Below are positions 12,703 through 20,105 of a DNA stretch of 22,997 nucleotides, piece after piece. The notes beneath the pieces were generated by a model. The model ran no database searches. It was not told where the DNA came from and saw only the letters and a program-made list of their open reading frames with translations. Origin of the DNA: a virus. Position 1 is the stretch's first letter, and each line of letters opens with the position of its first letter. Made by a program: the position numbers and the translations under genes. The stretch is from positions 1 to 22,997 of the IMG/VR virus record IMGVR_UViG_3300006793_000297; one strand, given 5' to 3'.

Positions 12703-13254
12703 TTATTTTTTGGTTTTTATTTTCGTTTGATTTCCTTCAAACGTTCTGAAAAACTCTGAAGGAATTTTACCACCACGTGTATGGAAATCCTCCAGAGTTG
12801 TTCTAAGAGTTGAGGCATGAACTGCAACCTTACGGTCGGGCTCATAACCTTGTCCTCTTGCAAGGGTCGCATAATGCTCCGCCTTGTTATCTTCGTTTAG
12901 ACCGAACTTAACTGTGATTTCATTTTTCACAATCGCTCCCAGTCCATTATTTCGAAGCCAGTTATGTGCTTCTTGCTTTTTATCAGCAATGATTGAAGCA
13001 CCAAATATATTTTTAACTTCTATCTGTGACCCATCTTGTAATGTTAAAGTCTTAAGATTAAGTTGTTGCATTAAATCGGGAATTATCATTCCAGAATAAT
13101 ATTTTTCGCGTTCCTTTAATTCTTTAAGTTTTTCTTCTTGATTAAATATCTCTTGTTGAATGTCTTGAAGAGTATTTATTTCTTTAGATAGTTGGTCGGG
13201 GTTTACTTGTGACACCTGATTAGGTGCATCTGCTCTTAGATCAATGTCTTTCAT
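12703..13254 (-). CDS. Conserved coiled-coil phage protein, first gene of replication operon
   Basis: The protein has 183 residues. An N-terminal coiled coil (EINTLQDIQQEIFNQEEKLK then ELKEREKYY, about residues 25-53) is followed by a compact domain. That domain has LMQQLNLKTLTLQDGSQIEV, EAHNWLRNNGLGAIVKNEIT and TVKFGLNEDN, then VAVHASTLRTTLEDF and GKIPSEFF near the end. I recall proteins of this form next to single-strand-binding proteins in small marine phages, without known function. TAAGGAG lies before the ATG and a strong promoter sits about 50-70 bases upstream. Being first in the operon, it should be made abundantly. Confidence 0.62.
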   Translation of the reverse strand: MKDIDLRADAPNQVSQVNPDQLSKEINTLQDIQQEIFNQEEKLKELKEREKYYSGMIIPDLMQQLNLKTLTLQDGSQIEVKNIFGASIIADKKQEAHNWLRNNGLGAIVKNEITVKFGLNEDNKAEHYATLARGQGYEPDRKVAVHASTLRTTLEDFHTRGGKIPSEFFRTFEGNQTKIKTKK

Positions 13255-13298
13255 TATGTCTCCTTAGTGTTTTAATAGTTTAATTTATAATCGCACTA

Positions 13299-13328
13299 CT
13301 TATATATAGGAGATATTTTGATTGTCAA
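13299..13328 (-). promoter_or_regulatory. Strong sigma70-like promoter for the replication operon
   Basis: On the minus strand a perfect -35, TTGACA (13328-13323), is followed by TATATA (13306-13301, 16-base spacer) or TATAAG (13304-13299, 18-base spacer). It begins one base after the TAG stop of the upstream gene. The untranslated leader of about 40 bases ends in TAAGGAG before ATG 13254. It is one of the best promoter matches in the window and would drive the genes from 13254 leftward by host RNA polymerase. This fits the absence of a phage RNA polymerase in view. Confidence 0.65.
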
Positions 13329-13664
13329 CTATTTTTGAAAAATATTTATTTCGATTGGATAGTAAGTTTTTTCTTGACGATCCCATTTTAAAAGTTTGTA
13401 CTTACCATTAGTTGTATCTGCCACAATTGAACATACTACACCTATGATTGCAGGGTCGCCTGATAATAAAAGATAATCATTTTCAGTAAAGTCTTTTAGA
13501 AGCGTTCTAAGTTTCATAACTAAAGGACCAGGTGACATTATCATTTGTGAAAACTCTGGAAGCATTGTCACGATGTCGCCATATTTCTGCGCACCTACAA
13601 TATTATATTTAGGCTCTCCTCTACTAGAGCCTGGGATTTCTTGTATTAAATAAACTTTGCTCAT
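13329..13664 (-). CDS. Conserved marine-phage hypothetical protein (111 aa)
   Basis: It starts MSKVYLIQEIPGSSRGEPKY. Notable blocks are YGDIVTMLPEFSQMIMSPGP at about residues 28-47, KLRTLLKDFTENDYLLLSGD at 51-70 and KLLKWDRQEKTYYPIEI near the end. The pattern VYxIQEIPG, MLPE, SPGP, YLLLxGDP, LKWDxQExxYYPI is a block I recognise from marine phages, always unnamed. It has no catalytic motif I can identify. The start overlaps the oxygenase stop by ATGA, so the two are co-translated. The replication promoter follows immediately. Confidence 0.7.
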   Translation of the reverse strand: MSKVYLIQEIPGSSRGEPKYNIVGAQKYGDIVTMLPEFSQMIMSPGPLVMKLRTLLKDFTENDYLLLSGDPAIIGVVCSIVADTTNGKYKLLKWDRQEKTYYPIEINIFQK

Positions 13665-14212
13665 TTAATCTCTTTATATTGAGCTATGATAGAATATCTT
13701 TTACTTTTATTTTCATCACACCACGTTAATGGGCTATGAAATACAGGAGAATACCAAAAGATAGCTCTGTTTTCATTAAAACCAATATGAGTATTTAACT
13801 CATATTTATTATTTACTTCAGTATAAAAACCTGTTCCTCTATGTAACCCTCTATCTCCTCTAATATATACAATTATTTGATGAGTGCAAGTATCCCTTGC
13901 ATCACAATGAACCATTGGTTTCTCACGTGGTAGTACCAGCGTATAACTACAATATCTTAGTTCTAACTTTTTGTTATACAATTTTTCACATCTTTTTCTA
14001 ATATAATCGGCTATCTCTGGTTCAGCACTTGTTCCAAACCATATATGACGTTCATTTCCAAATGGTGTTGTTTTAATTTCTCCAGCTATATCATGGGTAT
14101 ATCGATGAGAAGAATCTGAATACTCATAAAATGGTATTTTGTCGTAAATAGATTTAAATATTTTAGGCTCTATGAAATTGTCTTTTATATTAATATCAAA
14201 TTCTGTTTGCAT
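13661..14212 (-). CDS. 2OG-Fe(II) oxygenase-like protein
   Basis: This is 183 residues from ATG 14212. A longer reading would run through the promoter region into the divergent helicase start and is rejected. The double-stranded beta-helix pattern is visible: YTLVLPREKPMVHCDARDTC with the HxD pair H102/D104, GTGFYTEVNN, NRAIFWYSPVFHSPLTW with the distal His H159, and KSKRYSIIAQY with R172 as the 2-oxoglutarate-binding arginine. This fits Fe(II)/2OG dioxygenases of the DUF6445 type carried by marine phages. The substrate is unknown; protein, small molecule or nucleic acid are all possible. The gene is the first leftward gene from the divergent promoter region at 14213-14269. Confidence 0.7.
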   Translation of the reverse strand: MQTEFDINIKDNFIEPKIFKSIYDKIPFYEYSDSSHRYTHDIAGEIKTTPFGNERHIWFGTSAEPEIADYIRKRCEKLYNKKLELRYCSYTLVLPREKPMVHCDARDTCTHQIIVYIRGDRGLHRGTGFYTEVNNKYELNTHIGFNENRAIFWYSPVFHSPLTWCDENKSKRYSIIAQYKEIK

Positions 14213-14213
14213 C

Positions 14214-14242
14214 TTGACTTTTTTACTTTCAGCTAATATATA
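14214..14242 (+). promoter_or_regulatory. Promoter of the SNF2-type helicase gene
   Basis: TTGACT (14214-14219) and TATATA (14237-14242) are separated by 17 bases on the plus strand, giving transcription from about 14249 and a leader of about 20 bases. On the minus strand TTTACT and TATATT over the same bases could form a weaker promoter for the oxygenase gene. The two would share the central TATATA, so the pair is probably mutually exclusive. Confidence 0.5.
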
Positions 14243-14269
14243 ACAATTAGAAAGCAAAAGTAAATAGAT

Positions 14270-15709
14270 ATGAATTATAAATTTAAAACAAAGCCATACG
14301 CGCATCAATTAAAAGCATTAGAGCGCTCTTGGGATAAAGAGTATTTTGCCTATTTTATGGAAATGGGGACAGGTAAATCTAAGGTATTATTAGATAATTG
14401 TGCGATGCTCTATGATAGGGGAGAAATTAATGGATTACTTTTGATTGCTCCTAAAGGTGTATATAAAAATTGGTATGAACAAGAAATTCCTCAACACCTT
14501 CCCGATCACATAGAAAAGAAAGTAGTCCTTTGGAAAACCTCTGATAAATCTGGAGAGCAGGTTAAAAAATTAAATACTTTGTTTTCCACTGGAACAGACT
14601 TTCATATTCTTATAATGAATGTAGAAGCTTTTTCTTATCCCTTTGGATGTGAGTTTGCTAAAAGATTTTTGAATTCCCATAAAGCGATGATGGCAATTGA
14701 TGAATCAACTACAATTAAAAATCCTAAGGCCAAAAGAACTGGTAATATTTTAAAGTTAAAACCTTTAACTAAATATAGAAGAATTTTAACAGGGTCACCT
14801 ATTACTAATTCTCCATTAGATTTATGGAGTCAGGCTCAGTTTCTTGATGCATGGCTCTTGGGGTTTGATTCTTTTTGGGCGTATCGTGCTCATTATTGTA
14901 TAATGAAAACTATGAACTTAGGCTCTAGAAGTGTAAGCGTTCCAATTGGACCCAATAGAAGAAACTTACCAGAATTAGAAAAAAAGATAGCCGTCTTTAG
15001 TGAACGAGTTTTAAAAGATGATTGTTTAGATTTACCACCTAAGACTTATGTAACTCGTCATATTCAATTAACTGATATACAGAAAAAACTTTATAAAGAA
15101 ATGAGAAAGTATGCCATTTCAGAATTAGAGGGAAAAGTATGTTCTACTTCTACAGTAATGGTGCAGCTATTAAGACTTCATCAAATATCATGTGGTTATC
15201 ACGCTACGGATGATGGTAAAACTCAAGAGCTTCCTTGTAATAGATTAACTGAGCTAATGGATATTATTTATGAACTATCTGGTAAATGTGTTATCTGGTC
15301 ATTCTATCAAAAAGATGTTCAAAGAATTATTGGAGAAATAAAAAAACAACATGGAGAAAATTCGGTTGTAGATTATTATGGACTAACTCCGCAGGAAGAT
15401 AGACAAAAAAATATTAAAAGATTTCAAGAAGACCCCGAGTGTAGATTCTTTGTAGGTACAACTCAAACAGGTGGTTATGGAATTACTCTTACTTCAGCTA
15501 GTACTATGATTTATTATTCTAATGGTTATGATTTAGAAAAACGTTTACAATCAGAAGCACGTATAGATCGTATTGGTCAAACTAAACCGATGACTTATAT
15601 TGATTTAGTTGCTGATGAAACTATTGATTTAAAAGTTCAAAAGTCTTTAAGAAATAAAATGAATATTGCTACCGAAGTTATGGGCGAAGAATTAAGAGAT
15701 TGGATTTAA
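14270..15709 (+). CDS. SNF2-type superfamily 2 helicase/translocase
   Basis: The protein has 479 residues. The Q-like opening, KPYAHQLKAL at about residues 8-17, precedes Walker A MEMGTGKS (30-37), motif Ia LLLIAPKGVYKNW, motif II MAIDESTTIKN (DEST at 144-147) and motif III LTGSPITNSPLDLW. The second RecA lobe has VVDYYGLTPQEDRQ, FVGTTQTGGYGITLTSA (motif V) and SEARIDRIGQ (motif VI, R431 and R434). It is a complete SNF2-like ATPase that may remodel or reset DNA forks and remove bound proteins. It is the only large forward gene, with its own promoter, diverging from the oxygenase and converging on the late genes. The ribosome-binding site is weak (AAAAGTAAATAG). Confidence 0.93.
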   Translation: MNYKFKTKPYAHQLKALERSWDKEYFAYFMEMGTGKSKVLLDNCAMLYDRGEINGLLLIAPKGVYKNWYEQEIPQHLPDHIEKKVVLWKTSDKSGEQVKKLNTLFSTGTDFHILIMNVEAFSYPFGCEFAKRFLNSHKAMMAIDESTTIKNPKAKRTGNILKLKPLTKYRRILTGSPITNSPLDLWSQAQFLDAWLLGFDSFWAYRAHYCIMKTMNLGSRSVSVPIGPNRRNLPELEKKIAVFSERVLKDDCLDLPPKTYVTRHIQLTDIQKKLYKEMRKYAISELEGKVCSTSTVMVQLLRLHQISCGYHATDDGKTQELPCNRLTELMDIIYELSGKCVIWSFYQKDVQRIIGEIKKQHGENSVVDYYGLTPQEDRQKNIKRFQEDPECRFFVGTTQTGGYGITLTSASTMIYYSNGYDLEKRLQSEARIDRIGQTKPMTYIDLVADETIDLKVQKSLRNKMNIATEVMGEELRDWI

Positions 15710-15780
15710 CCACCCCATCCATGAGTATCATCATGTACGACGCAGTTTGAAGTTACAGTATGTGCTCCCGGTTTTTCCAT
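15706..15780 (-). CDS. Possible 24-residue peptide
   Basis: The short ORF starts MEKPGAHTVTSNCVVHDDTH and ends GWGG. Its stop overlaps the stop of the facing helicase gene. The composition (Cys, two His, Asp-Asp, Gly-rich end) is unlike random AT-rich translation and could bind a metal. There is no convincing ribosome-binding site, and it lies beside a dyad cluster. It could be chance, a leader or a remnant of a larger gene. Confidence 0.25.
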   Translation of the reverse strand: MEKPGAHTVTSNCVVHDDTHGWGG

Positions 15781-15782
15781 AA

Positions 15783-15874
15783 TTGACTACTAATTTACTT
15801 ATAGTCAACGTGCAATAAAAAAATCAAATGATTTTGTAAATCGTGTAAATAATTTGTAAATTAAAATTTACAAA
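15783..15874. repeat. Cluster of dyads and repeated TGTAAAT units, candidate origin or operator
   Basis: Within 92 AT-rich bases between converging genes I see three dyads. The first is TTGACTA (15783-15789) with TAGTCAA (15802-15808). The second is AAATCA (15821-15826) with TGATTT (15829-15834). The third has perfect 10-base arms, TTTGTAAATT (15853-15862) and AATTTACAAA (15865-15874), separated by two bases. The unit TGTAAAT recurs at 15835-15841, 15844-15850 and 15855-15861 on the plus strand and inverted within 15865-15873. Repeated units, dyads and high AT content are typical of replication origins or multi-site operators. They could also serve as a weak bidirectional termination zone. 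Only the sequence pattern is certain. Confidence 0.5.
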
Positions 15875-16087
15875 CTAAAAAATAAAACCCTTTATATCTA
15901 GTATTCTTTCTAAAAGAACTAGTGACACAGCCCCCACCGTGCCTAATAATACCCAATAGATCCTGTCTATCTTGCCGCCCAAATCGTGAATTCCATTATG
16001 CATATGATATTGTGATTTCTTTAGGCCTTTGATGTGGCCATAAAGCGAAAGGATATGTTCTCTGGTAGTTTTAGGTTTGATATCCAT
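15875..16087 (-). CDS. Small membrane protein, XhlA/holin-like layout (70 aa)
   Basis: It starts MDIKPKTTREHILSLYGHIK. A helical, His-rich part, SQYHMHNGIHDLGGKIDRIY, follows at about residues 25-44, then one membrane helix, WVLLGTVGAVSLVLLERIL at about 45-63. A short soluble helix followed by a C-terminal membrane span resembles the XhlA family and small proteins found at the end of tail operons in marine phages (recollection). A lysis or virion-membrane role is plausible. It shares one base with the stop of the giant structural gene (TAATG) and is the last gene of the late block. Its stop adjoins the dyad cluster. Confidence 0.6.
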   Translation of the reverse strand: MDIKPKTTREHILSLYGHIKGLKKSQYHMHNGIHDLGGKIDRIYWVLLGTVGAVSLVLLERILDIKGFIF

Positions 16088-19000
16088 TAGGTTGTAATTC
16101 CTCTTTGTCTTAGACGTATTTGTTTTTCTTCTTCACTCAACAATGCATTCTCACTTGTAGTTAATCCATTCGCCGTTAAATTAGCTTGAGCGTTCATTCC
16201 TTGATTAAGAATATTTTGTCCCTGTGTTATTACTCCGGTATTAGGTTGAGCAGATGTAACTGTTTGAGGTAGCGGTGGTGTCTGGATTTCTGTTTCTTCA
16301 ATATAGTCACTTACATTAATTTCAAAATTATCATCTAAAGTTAATTGACTTAATTCTCTTCTAATTTGCTGTAATGCAGGTCTTACTTCATTGAATACAT
16401 TTACATCTCCTAAGTCTCTCGCTATTTCCGCAAATCTTAATTGAATATCATCAGACGGATAGTAGGGTTCAAACTTTCCTTTTTGTAAATTAAAATAAGT
16501 ATCTGGAGAAATTTGTCTATCTCTAAATTCTCTTAGTAGCTCTCCTCTAGTTGTTCCTAAAATATTGGCTGCCGTTATATTTTTAAACATTTCTTGCTGA
16601 ACATTAAATCGAGCTGCATTTGATGCAACATATCTTTTAATAATGTCATTAGGTTTAATAGGTCCTCCTTTTAATAATCCAAAATATCCACCTGTAAATT
16701 CTCTTCTCGCTTCCCTTATCCCTCTTTGATATTCTGCAATTTTAAAACCCATTGCTTTTAAAGGCTCAACACCTACAGGTCTGAATCCTACAAGACCCAG
16801 CATTTGATCGTTCATTCCTAAAGTTTTTCCTTCTAAAAATTCACCGGTTTTAGTAGGGGTGTCAGTAAGTGATCTTGCCATTCTACCATATTGTCTAAAT
16901 CCTCCAGGCTCTAATGCCTTCCATAAATGTGCACCTTTAATATGGAGCTTGTCTCCTAATGATGTTTGATCCGTATATAAAATTCTTCCATCTTTTGTTC
17001 GCCCTCCTCTACCTGGAATAAATGGATATAAATTTATGTCAGCTGCAGCCGTTGTCCAAATCGATTCATCAATAAAAGGGGCGGCTACTTCAGTTAATGC
17101 TTCATCAGCACCTTTAGCAAAACCAGCTAAGATAGTGTCACCATCTTTTGTAGATGCAGCAATTTCATTAGCTAATGTTCTAAAAGGTCTAGACATTAAA
17201 TCATATGCATTAGAGTGACTAAAATCTATATATTTTAATTCCCCTGTATTATCATCACGAATAGGAATAAGTGTAGAGTTTCTAGACCACTCAGGTACGA
17301 ATTGTCTTAAAGCATTAATTTCATCTTCGGTTACGTTGTATAAAGTCTTAGCTCCTTCTACCATCATTGTGGGAACGGTTCCTAAAGTAAATGCCATACC
17401 TGTCGCTCTAGTTACACCAATTCTGTACATTGGATTATTATTACTTACAAAACCTTTTCCTTCTATATAAACCACCGGAGCAATATCACTACCTCTAATT
17501 ATTTCTCCTCGTCCAGGTATGTGTTTCATTTCTTTTATAGCTTGTTCACCAATGTTTGTAGTTGTTCTAATCATTTCTGAAGGGAACGACATGAAGTTAC
17601 CTACCGGTAAAAGTCTAGCTGCTCTTACATACTCTCCAACATAAGAATAGTTAGGAACAGTATTTTTAACTATATCCGCTGCTTCTTTTTTTAATTCACT
17701 AAGAGGTTTATTAATACGGGCTTTTTTATATGCATCATTTCTTCTATTTAATTCAACAAAGTAATTTGTAATTTTCCAAAAGTCATCTTCTGCTACATAC
17801 TTGCCTTGTAAATATTCAGGTACTTTTTTAAGCTTAGCCATCATTGGTCTTAAGACAGCGTCTACATCTGCAATCTTATCTCCAAACTTAACATCTCTCA
17901 TTAAGTTTTTTAAATCTCCTATTTGAACTTGAGAGTTTACAATTCCTAATTCTAATAATTCTCGGTAAGCTTTTTCAAATTCTTTATCATTAAATCTTGA
18001 TCCTCTAAAAGGATTAACCCCTGAAATAGTCCAACCTTTTCTAAAAGATTGACCTAATAATTTAGGGTTAAGAAGTCCTTCAAATAAAATTCCATTTGCT
18101 GCAGCAAATGCACCAGCACTTAACAAATTACGTAAGTGAGTGGGGATAGATAAAACAGTTTTAGCTAACTGAGCTGTGGCTTTAGGAAGTAGTAATAAAT
18201 TTCTATATAACCAAGTCATTCCTTTTTCTGTTCCAGTTGCACCTTCTCTTCCTCTAACGGCTGCTGTAAAATATCCTTCTTTAAGAGAGTTGGCTCTTGC
18301 TAAAGCTTCGGCCATAGGTCTAGTAGTCCACATATCAGCTAAAGGATTTACTAAATTTCCTCCTCTAAATTTTGTAAGCTCCCCCATAATTTTATTAACC
18401 GAAACTATATCGGCTACGCCATTGGTAGCATCGATAGCTTCTTTTTCACTTCTCCAAAAAGAACCTTTACTTGGACCTGCTTCTTTTTGTACCAAGGCAT
18501 TAGTTTGTCCCATTTCATCTAGCATGGCGCTCATTCTAGCCATTCCAGATAAATGAGTTATTGAATTAAAAATTGAATATCGTGGATCTGACATTTCCCC
18601 TAAAAGTTTTTTAACAACTTTATTAGGAGCCCCTGTGCCGTCCATTACATCATCTATGAATCTCTCATAACCCATATCCTCTAAAGTTTTTTTAACATAA
18701 TTTGCATCTGGCACTGTCACTCTAGACTTAGAAACCTTTACTCCATCTTCTAAAATTTTTTCTACAAGTTGTCTTGATTCTTGTTCCGCAGTACTTGATG
18801 CCATCTTTGGATTATCTTTACGTAATAAATTTTTAAAGTAATTACCCGCTGCTTCCTTAACTTCATCGGTTGGTTTATATCTACCAAAGATTCCTAGAAT
18901 AGGATTCTGTTCAAATATTTTGTATGTATTCCCTGTATAATCTTTAATTCTAGTTTTTAAAAGTTTAACTAATTCATTTTGTCCATCATATTTTCCAACA

Positions 19001-20097
19001 GTGTCAATTAAATTAGAAAAAGTTTGACGTGCCTCAGTTAAAACATTTACTATTTCAGTTGAGGTATTTTTATCTACTCCTTTGTTTTTTAATGTAGTGA
19101 CCAATTGATTGGTTTTTTTAGGATTCCATATATCAGTTACATCGCCGTCAAATATCATTTCATTAACTTCTTTTAAAAAAGAATCTTTTTCTTTAGAAGT
19201 TAAACTTCTATCTAAAACTTTTTGCATTTGAGGAAATGCTTTATCTATACTTCGAGTTAAATTTTTTACTAACTCTGTTGCTCTATTAGCATCAGAATTT
19301 CTAAATCCTTCCATTACTCTTTGAGAACCAAATACTTCTTTAGTTAAAGCGCCTTCAGGTGTTACGGCTTCAACAAATTTATTAATCCATCTTTCTACAG
19401 CAGAATCACTATAGGCTAACTCTTTTCCTTTATTGCCCATAGCTTTAATAGTTTTACCTGCACCAGCTACAAAGGGAGTAACCAATAAAGATTCACTACC
19501 AAATTTAACCCTGTTCATTAATTTACGAGCTGCATCTTCTCGGCCTCGAGTTTCCCATCTATCTAATCGAGTAGGTCCACTGTCAAATAATTCTCCAAAA
19601 CTTCCAATGTCTTCTACGTCTGCAACAAAAACTTCCCCTGTTGCACCTCCTAAAGTCCCTGCAGCAAATCGCGCAGTCCCTGCTTGTTTATTTAATTTTT
19701 TAGCAAGGTCTCCTTTTTTAAACCATTCTGCAGATGCTTTATTTCTTCCTATGCTTGCAAGCTTACCAGCTTTTCTAGCATCCATATAACCTTTAGCTAA
19801 TCTACTTCCTAGCTTAAATCCATAAGTTCCAGGAATACCAATTGAAGTTAAAGCCTCAGTTAATCTGCCGGCTCCATGTTGTTCTGCTACTTCTTCAAAG
19901 GGATTTAATTTGTCAAAAAATTGTTCTACGTCTGCCGCTGTATCTGTGTCTAAACCTAAATCAATAAGTTCTGCCGCTAATGAAAAAACTCCTTCAGGAA
20001 CTTTAAGAATACCTGAAGCTATACCAGCGGCACCTGCTTTGTACCAACTAACTTCATTATCTTGCTCTGCGGGAATGATGGGATTAAATACAGCCAT
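16087..20097 (-). CDS. Large internal virion / DNA-ejection type protein (1336 aa)
   Basis: The protein starts MAVFNPIIPAEQDNEVSWYK and continues with a Gly/Ala-rich hydrophobic stretch, AGAAGIASGILKVPEG. Further weakly hydrophobic helices lie near residues 145-160 and around 640-690 (LLLLPKATAQLAKTVLSIP, then LLSAGAFAAANGILFEGLL). Between them are long helical, Lys/Glu-rich parts. The last 70 residues are Gln/Asn/Thr-rich and end EEEKQIRLRQRGITT, an ending I know from capsid- or tail-associated phage proteins. No lytic transglycosylase or peptidase motif was found. Size, helix content and position after tail genes fit a podovirus internal core protein ejected with the DNA. GGGAG precedes the ATG. 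Confidence 0.6.
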   Translation of the reverse strand: MAVFNPIIPAEQDNEVSWYKAGAAGIASGILKVPEGVFSLAAELIDLGLDTDTAADVEQFFDKLNPFEEVAEQHGAGRLTEALTSIGIPGTYGFKLGSRLAKGYMDARKAGKLASIGRNKASAEWFKKGDLAKKLNKQAGTARFAAGTLGGATGEVFVADVEDIGSFGELFDSGPTRLDRWETRGREDAARKLMNRVKFGSESLLVTPFVAGAGKTIKAMGNKGKELAYSDSAVERWINKFVEAVTPEGALTKEVFGSQRVMEGFRNSDANRATELVKNLTRSIDKAFPQMQKVLDRSLTSKEKDSFLKEVNEMIFDGDVTDIWNPKKTNQLVTTLKNKGVDKNTSTEIVNVLTEARQTFSNLIDTVGKYDGQNELVKLLKTRIKDYTGNTYKIFEQNPILGIFGRYKPTDEVKEAAGNYFKNLLRKDNPKMASSTAEQESRQLVEKILEDGVKVSKSRVTVPDANYVKKTLEDMGYERFIDDVMDGTGAPNKVVKKLLGEMSDPRYSIFNSITHLSGMARMSAMLDEMGQTNALVQKEAGPSKGSFWRSEKEAIDATNGVADIVSVNKIMGELTKFRGGNLVNPLADMWTTRPMAEALARANSLKEGYFTAAVRGREGATGTEKGMTWLYRNLLLLPKATAQLAKTVLSIPTHLRNLLSAGAFAAANGILFEGLLNPKLLGQSFRKGWTISGVNPFRGSRFNDKEFEKAYRELLELGIVNSQVQIGDLKNLMRDVKFGDKIADVDAVLRPMMAKLKKVPEYLQGKYVAEDDFWKITNYFVELNRRNDAYKKARINKPLSELKKEAADIVKNTVPNYSYVGEYVRAARLLPVGNFMSFPSEMIRTTTNIGEQAIKEMKHIPGRGEIIRGSDIAPVVYIEGKGFVSNNNPMYRIGVTRATGMAFTLGTVPTMMVEGAKTLYNVTEDEINALRQFVPEWSRNSTLIPIRDDNTGELKYIDFSHSNAYDLMSRPFRTLANEIAASTKDGDTILAGFAKGADEALTEVAAPFIDESIWTTAAADINLYPFIPGRGGRTKDGRILYTDQTSLGDKLHIKGAHLWKALEPGGFRQYGRMARSLTDTPTKTGEFLEGKTLGMNDQMLGLVGFRPVGVEPLKAMGFKIAEYQRGIREARREFTGGYFGLLKGGPIKPNDIIKRYVASNAARFNVQQEMFKNITAANILGTTRGELLREFRDRQISPDTYFNLQKGKFEPYYPSDDIQLRFAEIARDLGDVNVFNEVRPALQQIRRELSQLTLDDNFEINVSDYIEETEIQTPPLPQTVTSAQPNTGVITQGQNILNQGMNAQANLTANGLTTSENALLSEEEKQIRLRQRGITT

Positions 20098-20105
20098 TTA
20101 GCTCC

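Noticed and set aside
13661-14308. Longer oxygenase reading beginning with a hydrophobic, signal-like stretch
   Set aside because: The extra 32 residues would be read through the divergent promoter and the start of the opposing helicase gene. The hydrophobic stretch is AT-rich intergenic sequence.
15783-15808. TTGACT boxes in the dyad considered as promoters
   Set aside because: No acceptable -10 hexamer lies 15-19 bases downstream on either strand, so the boxes are better read as arms of a dyad.
15833-15874. Repeated TGTAAAT units considered as a CRISPR array
   Set aside because: Units are 7 bases, spaced by only a few bases and partly inverted. CRISPR repeats are longer and separated by about 30-base spacers.
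18176-18556. Forward 126-codon ORF, also similar ones at 19433-19789 and 19910-20101
   Set aside because: All are antisense to the intact 1336-residue structural gene, with low-complexity Ser/Ala/Leu composition and no ribosome-binding site.
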